Positions 35,962 to 36,859 of a stretch of DNA of 36,859 nucleotides are shown here, piece after piece. The position numbers and the translations under genes were made by a program. How positions within the stretch are numbered: the first letter of the stretch is position 1; each line of letters starts with the position of its first letter. Below the pieces are notes generated by a model. It was not told where the DNA came from. It saw only the letters and a program-made list of their open reading frames with translations, and made no database searches. Source of the stretch: a virus. Location: positions 1 through 36,859 of IMG/VR virus record IMGVR_UViG_3300007352_000463, one strand, 5' to 3'.

Positions 35962-35967
35962 ATTATA
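35962..35967 (-). promoter_or_regulatory. Promoter of the three-way-junction leader
   Basis: Perfect TATAAT on the minus strand; its expected start site coincides with the 5' arm of helix P1. Confidence 0.5.
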
Positions 35968-35974
35968 TAATTTT

Positions 35975-36000
35975 GCCGAAGGTCGGCTAAAATTTTTTAA
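35975..36000 (+). terminator. Small hairpin with T-run
   Basis: GCCGA (35975-35979) pairs with TCGGC (35983-35987); the plus strand continues TAAAATTTTTT. TAGCCGAC at 35850-35857 is also complementary to GTCGGCTA at 35982-35989, an alternative pairing with the leader RNA. Confidence 0.4.
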
Positions 36001-36067
36001 AAGCGGAACGAAGCAAAGGGGTGAACTTGGTTAAGCGGAAAATTATGAGGGGGAGTATTATAATATT

Positions 36068-36078
36068 ATTATAGCATA
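36068..36078 (-). promoter_or_regulatory. Upstream promoter, fifth TATGCTATAAT copy
   Basis: TATGCTATAAT on the minus strand in the gap after the 250-aa gene; would transcribe a leader of about 260 nt toward the zinc-ribbon gene and the genes after it. Confidence 0.6.
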
Positions 36079-36106
36079 TATTAAAAATACTGCAAAGCCA
36101 TGCCTT

Positions 36107-36859
36107 TTATAGAGTGAATAAACTGATTCCAAATGTGCTTCTAATCTTAGCATGCAACTTCTTGGGAATAGAAAAGCTTATCGATTTTCTCAAATCCCTA
36201 AGTTTGGCGCCTTGAATTTTTTCATAAAACATTGAGACCATAAGCTGATTAATCATCTGTAAAGTCTCTTTTTCTCTTGTGGCCCATTGACCTAATTTAG
36301 GTTTCTCTGGAACCATTAGAGACGGAAACTTGTATGGAGCGGTTGTCATGCGGAATTTTGTCGATGATCCATGAACGGCTTTTGATAAGGTCGCATACTC
36401 CTTTTTTAGCAAGGCAATGCCGGAAAGCTCATCAGGAATGGAATCATAAAGAGGATGGCGTTCTAAATAACTTCTATATTCACTTATAGGGAGTTGGCTT
36501 TTCCCTTTTTCCCAAAGCATATATTCGACCGGGTGGTCCTTGTAAAATAATCCGAATAAAACGTTTTCCACCGCCGACCGTAAAGACTTCAAGGCAGCTC
36601 GCCAAGAACCTATCCTGGCGAAGGCATGTGATAACAGCGCATCGTTTTGTGCTTCAATAAAAAAATCCAAACTTTCAGGAGATATTGTTCCTTCCAGCAC
36701 ATAGGCCCTCCATGCTTCTAAGCTGGAGAGCCTATTGTAACTTGCAAGATATATCGATTTATTCCCTTCAAGGCTTTTGAAAGACACCGAGAATGATGAG
36801 TGCAAATCAGAGCTGAATAAATCAAAACTTTTTTCCAGCTCTTTTTCTAAGGTTTTCAT
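36107..36859 (-). CDS. Helical protein of unknown function
   Basis: A 250-aa, nearly all-helical protein. It has segments such as SWRAALKSLRSAVENVLFGL, HPVEYMLWEKGKSQLPISEY and YATLSKAVHGSS, which faintly resemble HEPN-like or abortive-infection helical bundles, but no catalytic motif is clear. Its ATG is the last triplet of the window, so its upstream signals are not visible. It could be a phage defence or host-takeover protein; this is speculation. Confidence 0.6.
   Translation of the reverse strand: MKTLEKELEKSFDLFSSDLHSSFSVSFKSLEGNKSIYLASYNRLSSLEAWRAYVLEGTISPESLDFFIEAQNDALLSHAFARIGSWRAALKSLRSAVENVLFGLFYKDHPVEYMLWEKGKSQLPISEYRSYLERHPLYDSIPDELSGIALLKKEYATLSKAVHGSSTKFRMTTAPYKFPSLMVPEKPKLGQWATREKETLQMINQLMVSMFYEKIQGAKLRDLRKSISFSIPKKLHAKIRSTFGISLFTL

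Noticed and set aside
1-36859. CRISPR array, insertion sequence or rRNA
   Set aside because: No regularly spaced repeats, transposase, terminal inverted repeats of an IS or rRNA sequence seen.

Overview
The window carries nearly the whole gene set of a temperate, long-tailed (siphovirus-type) bacteriophage. It has a tyrosine integrase with an excisionase-like gene, terminase, a portal fused to a Mu-F-type domain, an HK97-type protease and capsid, head-tail connectors, a tail tube, a frameshifted tail chaperone, a short tape measure, baseplate and fibre genes, a lysis cassette, and a compact replication and regulation region. The host is a bacterium reading TGA as stop (several genes end in TGA). 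I cannot name it. Promoters have the sigma-70-like extended -10 TGnTATAAT. Integrase-side and replication genes have GGAGG-type ribosome binding sites, while nearly all virion and lysis genes have none and start after a short A/T-rich leader. An uncultured host is plausible but not shown.

Layout. 1-2.4 kb (mostly minus): integrase, small genes, VRR-NUC nuclease; a plus-strand excisionase-like gene and a plus-strand exported protein sit among them. 2.75-3.6 kb: no protein gene, but a densely structured RNA region ending in a tRNA with anticodon CAU. 3.6-4.3 kb (plus): four small overlapping or closely spaced genes led by a ribbon-helix-helix regulator. A bidirectional terminator at about 4.38 kb separates these from the convergent late operon, which runs on the minus strand from about 22.6 down to 4.4 kb in the order terminase, decoration/adhesin genes, portal, protease, capsid, connectors, tail, fibres, lysis.

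22.6-36.9 kb (minus) holds the early and plasmid-like genes: a primase-like protein with a degenerate TOPRIM, a VirD4/TraD-like ATPase translationally coupled to a membrane protein and a replication-relaxation-type protein, a truncated DNA methylase, ParB, small zinc-ribbon and HTH proteins, a lytic transglycosylase, NinB, a gp32-like ssDNA-binding protein, an XRE repressor, DUF932, RadC and several unknowns. No DNA polymerase, helicase or ParA is recognisable. Three perfect DnaA boxes suggest use of host initiation.

The most unusual content is (a) the coupled replication-relaxation / membrane protein / coupling-ATPase triad, whose first gene appears to start at AUC; (b) four separate structured RNA candidates (2.86-3.35, 24.0-24.24, 29.01-29.15 and 35.83-35.96 kb), three of them with identifiable promoter-like signals; (c) a HIV-type UUUUUUA slippery site in the tail chaperone gene; (d) a recurring phage promoter TATGCTATAAT, one copy of which would make the capsid mRNA leaderless. 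The set is complete enough that the window may be a whole circular or circularised genome opened beside the integrase gene.
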